Shown here: positions 62,866-64,000 of the stretch, piece by piece | Position numbering within the stretch: the stretch's first letter is position 1 | How the letters are laid out: the number at the start of each line of letters is the position of its first letter | DNA from: Butyribacter intestini | GTDB taxonomy: Bacteria > Bacillota > Clostridia > Lachnospirales > Lachnospiraceae | NCBI GenBank assembly: GCA_001414325.1 | Contig: LLKB01000001.1 | Coordinates: 572,437-636,436, forward strand | Direction: 5' to 3' | Length of the DNA: 64,000 nucleotides | The notes under the pieces: generated by a model | The model's input: only the letters and a program-made list of their open reading frames with translations | The model's database searches: none | What the model was told of the DNA's origin: nothing | Position numbers and translations under genes: made by a program

Positions 62866-64000
62866 ATGGAAAGAAAAAATGCTTGGAAATCATATGATGA
62901 AAACAACAAAAAAGAGTTAGAAATACTTTGTAAAGAATATAGAGAATTTCTGTCGGCAGGAAAGACAGAGAGAGAATGTGTAAAACAGATAATCGCACAG
63001 GCTGAGAGTGCAGGCTACAGAAATCTTGATGTTTATCTTAAATCTGGTGAAAAACTTAAATGTGGCGATAAAATATACTCAGTGTGCATGAATAAGACGG
63101 TTGCAATGTTCCAGATAGGAAAAGAGCCGCTTGATAGTGGAATGAATATATTAGGGGCACATATCGATTCACCTAGAATGGATATAAAGCAGAATCCTTT
63201 GTATGAGGACAGTGACCTTGCATATCTCGATACACATTATTACGGCGGTATCAAGAAATACCAGTGGGTAACAATTCCTCTTGCAATCCATGGTGTTATT
63301 GCAAAGAAAGATGGAAGTGTTGTCGAGGTAAATATAGGAGAGAACGATAACGATCCTGTATTTTGCGTGAGCGACCTTCTTATACATCTTGCAGCAAATC
63401 AGATGGAAAAGAAAGCTTCAAAGGTTATCGATGGCGAAAACCTTGATGTTTTAGTCGGAAGCATACCACTTAATGATGAGGAAAAAGAAGCTGTATCAAA
63501 GGGCGTACTTGCAATATTAAAAGAAAAATACGGAATGGAAGAAGAGGACTTTATGTCATCAGAGCTTGAGGTCGTACCGGCAGGAAAGGCAAGAGAACTC
63601 GGCTTTGACAGAAGTATGATAATGTCTTACGGACAGGATGACAGAGTATGTGCTTACACCTCGCTTGCTGCAATGCTTGGAACTGATGCCGAGCTTGAAA
63701 AAACAGCCTGCTGTCTTTTAGTAGACAAGGAAGAAATCGGAAGTGTCGGTGCAACAGGAATGCAGTCGAAATTCTTTGAAAATGTCGTGGCAGAACTTAT
63801 AAGTCTTGAGGGTGATTATAATGACCTTAAACTTAGAAGATGCCTTGCAAACAGCAAGATGCTTTCATCAGATGTAAATGCAGGCTATGACCCGCTTTTT
63901 GCAGATGCCTTTGAAAAGAAAAACGCATCATTCTGCGGACGCGGAGTTGTATTCAGCAAATTTACGGGAAGCCGCGGAAAATCAGGTTCAAATGATGCAA
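62866..64000 (+). CDS. M18-family aminopeptidase (3' end outside the window)
   Basis: Zinc exopeptidase that removes N-terminal residues. The ATG at 62866 has GGAGG at 62851-62855. 378 codons are visible and the frame runs off the window; full-length family members are about 430-480 aa. Metal and catalytic motifs seen: NILGAHIDSPRMD (first His and catalytic Asp), YYGGIKKYQWVTIPLA, SYGQDDRVCAYTSL (bridging Asp) and VDKEEIGSVGATG (catalytic Glu pair). The following SSDVNAGYDP fits M18. Function is probably peptide turnover. Confidence 0.93.
   Translation, partial: MERKNAWKSYDENNKKELEILCKEYREFLSAGKTERECVKQIIAQAESAGYRNLDVYLKSGEKLKCGDKIYSVCMNKTVAMFQIGKEPLDSGMNILGAHIDSPRMDIKQNPLYEDSDLAYLDTHYYGGIKKYQWVTIPLAIHGVIAKKDGSVVEVNIGENDNDPVFCVSDLLIHLAANQMEKKASKVIDGENLDVLVGSIPLNDEEKEAVSKGVLAILKEKYGMEEEDFMSSELEVVPAGKARELGFDRSMIMSYGQDDRVCAYTSLAAMLGTDAELEKTACCLLVDKEEIGSVGATGMQSKFFENVVAELISLEGDYNDLKLRRCLANSKMLSSDVNAGYDPLFADAFEKKNASFCGRGVVFSKFTGSRGKSGSNDA

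Overview
The window is AT-rich, with strong AGGAGG-type ribosome binding sites, a class B sortase, an exosortase of the XrtG type with a Firmicu-CTERM-like substrate, a clostridial-style secG-rnr-smpB block, a tmRNA and many c-di-GMP and PTS signalling genes. This points to an anaerobic Gram-positive of the Clostridia, most likely the family Lachnospiraceae. The family call is inference from gene content, not from a marker search.

Layout. 0-5 kb: the end of a HipA-like kinase gene, two tandem small/large subunit pairs of the 3-isopropylmalate dehydratase family, and a thioredoxin. 5-14 kb (mixed strands): a large repeat-bearing BspA-like surface protein, an Rrf2 regulator, acylphosphatase, an NlpC/P60 hydrolase whose catalytic domain is split by a coiled coil, and a class B sortase translationally coupled to a choice-of-anchor-A-like adhesin. 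14-31.7 kb: mostly housekeeping and signalling. It holds a GGDEF-EAL-LamG protein, a nitronate monooxygenase, a double hemerythrin, a secreted DUF4300-like protein, gpmI, secG, rnr, smpB, a LicT-type antiterminator, ptsI, a PTS EIIBA protein and an HD-GYP protein. 31.7-42.8 kb: a defence island with two small HTH regulators and a complete set of DNA-phosphorothioation genes in the order sspD-sspB-sspC-sspA-sspE. 42.8-47 kb: gene remnants (Uma2, PotC), aspartate kinase, a chemotaxis receptor and the tmRNA gene ssrA. 47-54 kb: a Wadjet/MksBEF-like condensin operon (jetA, jetB, jetC) with no JetD nuclease in view. 54-61.5 kb: an XrtG exosortase locus with its own sorted substrate, glycosyltransferase, signalling-like membrane protein and three proteins of the 6-pyruvoyl-tetrahydropterin-synthase-related group. 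61.7-64 kb: a YlbJ-like membrane protein and the start of an M18 aminopeptidase.

How the genes work together. The antiterminator at 26.3 kb is preceded by an RNA antiterminator (RAT) overlapping a terminator. A second RAT-terminator lies in front of ptsI, so the regulator probably controls both itself and PTS enzyme I. SspA would mobilise sulfur, SspB, SspC and SspD would place phosphorothioates in DNA, and SspE would attack unmodified phage DNA. SmpB and tmRNA, although 21 kb apart, form the ribosome-rescue system, and RNase R is its usual partner nuclease.

The observation that looks least described is a leader of about 96 nt placed in front of both thioredoxin (4568-4662) and ptsI (27454-27550). 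The two copies are about 80% alike by eye. They share a hairpin with pairing-preserving changes, a near-identical loop that can pair with two alternative downstream sites (one next to the ribosome binding site), and the same overall length. This looks like a candidate cis-regulatory RNA.
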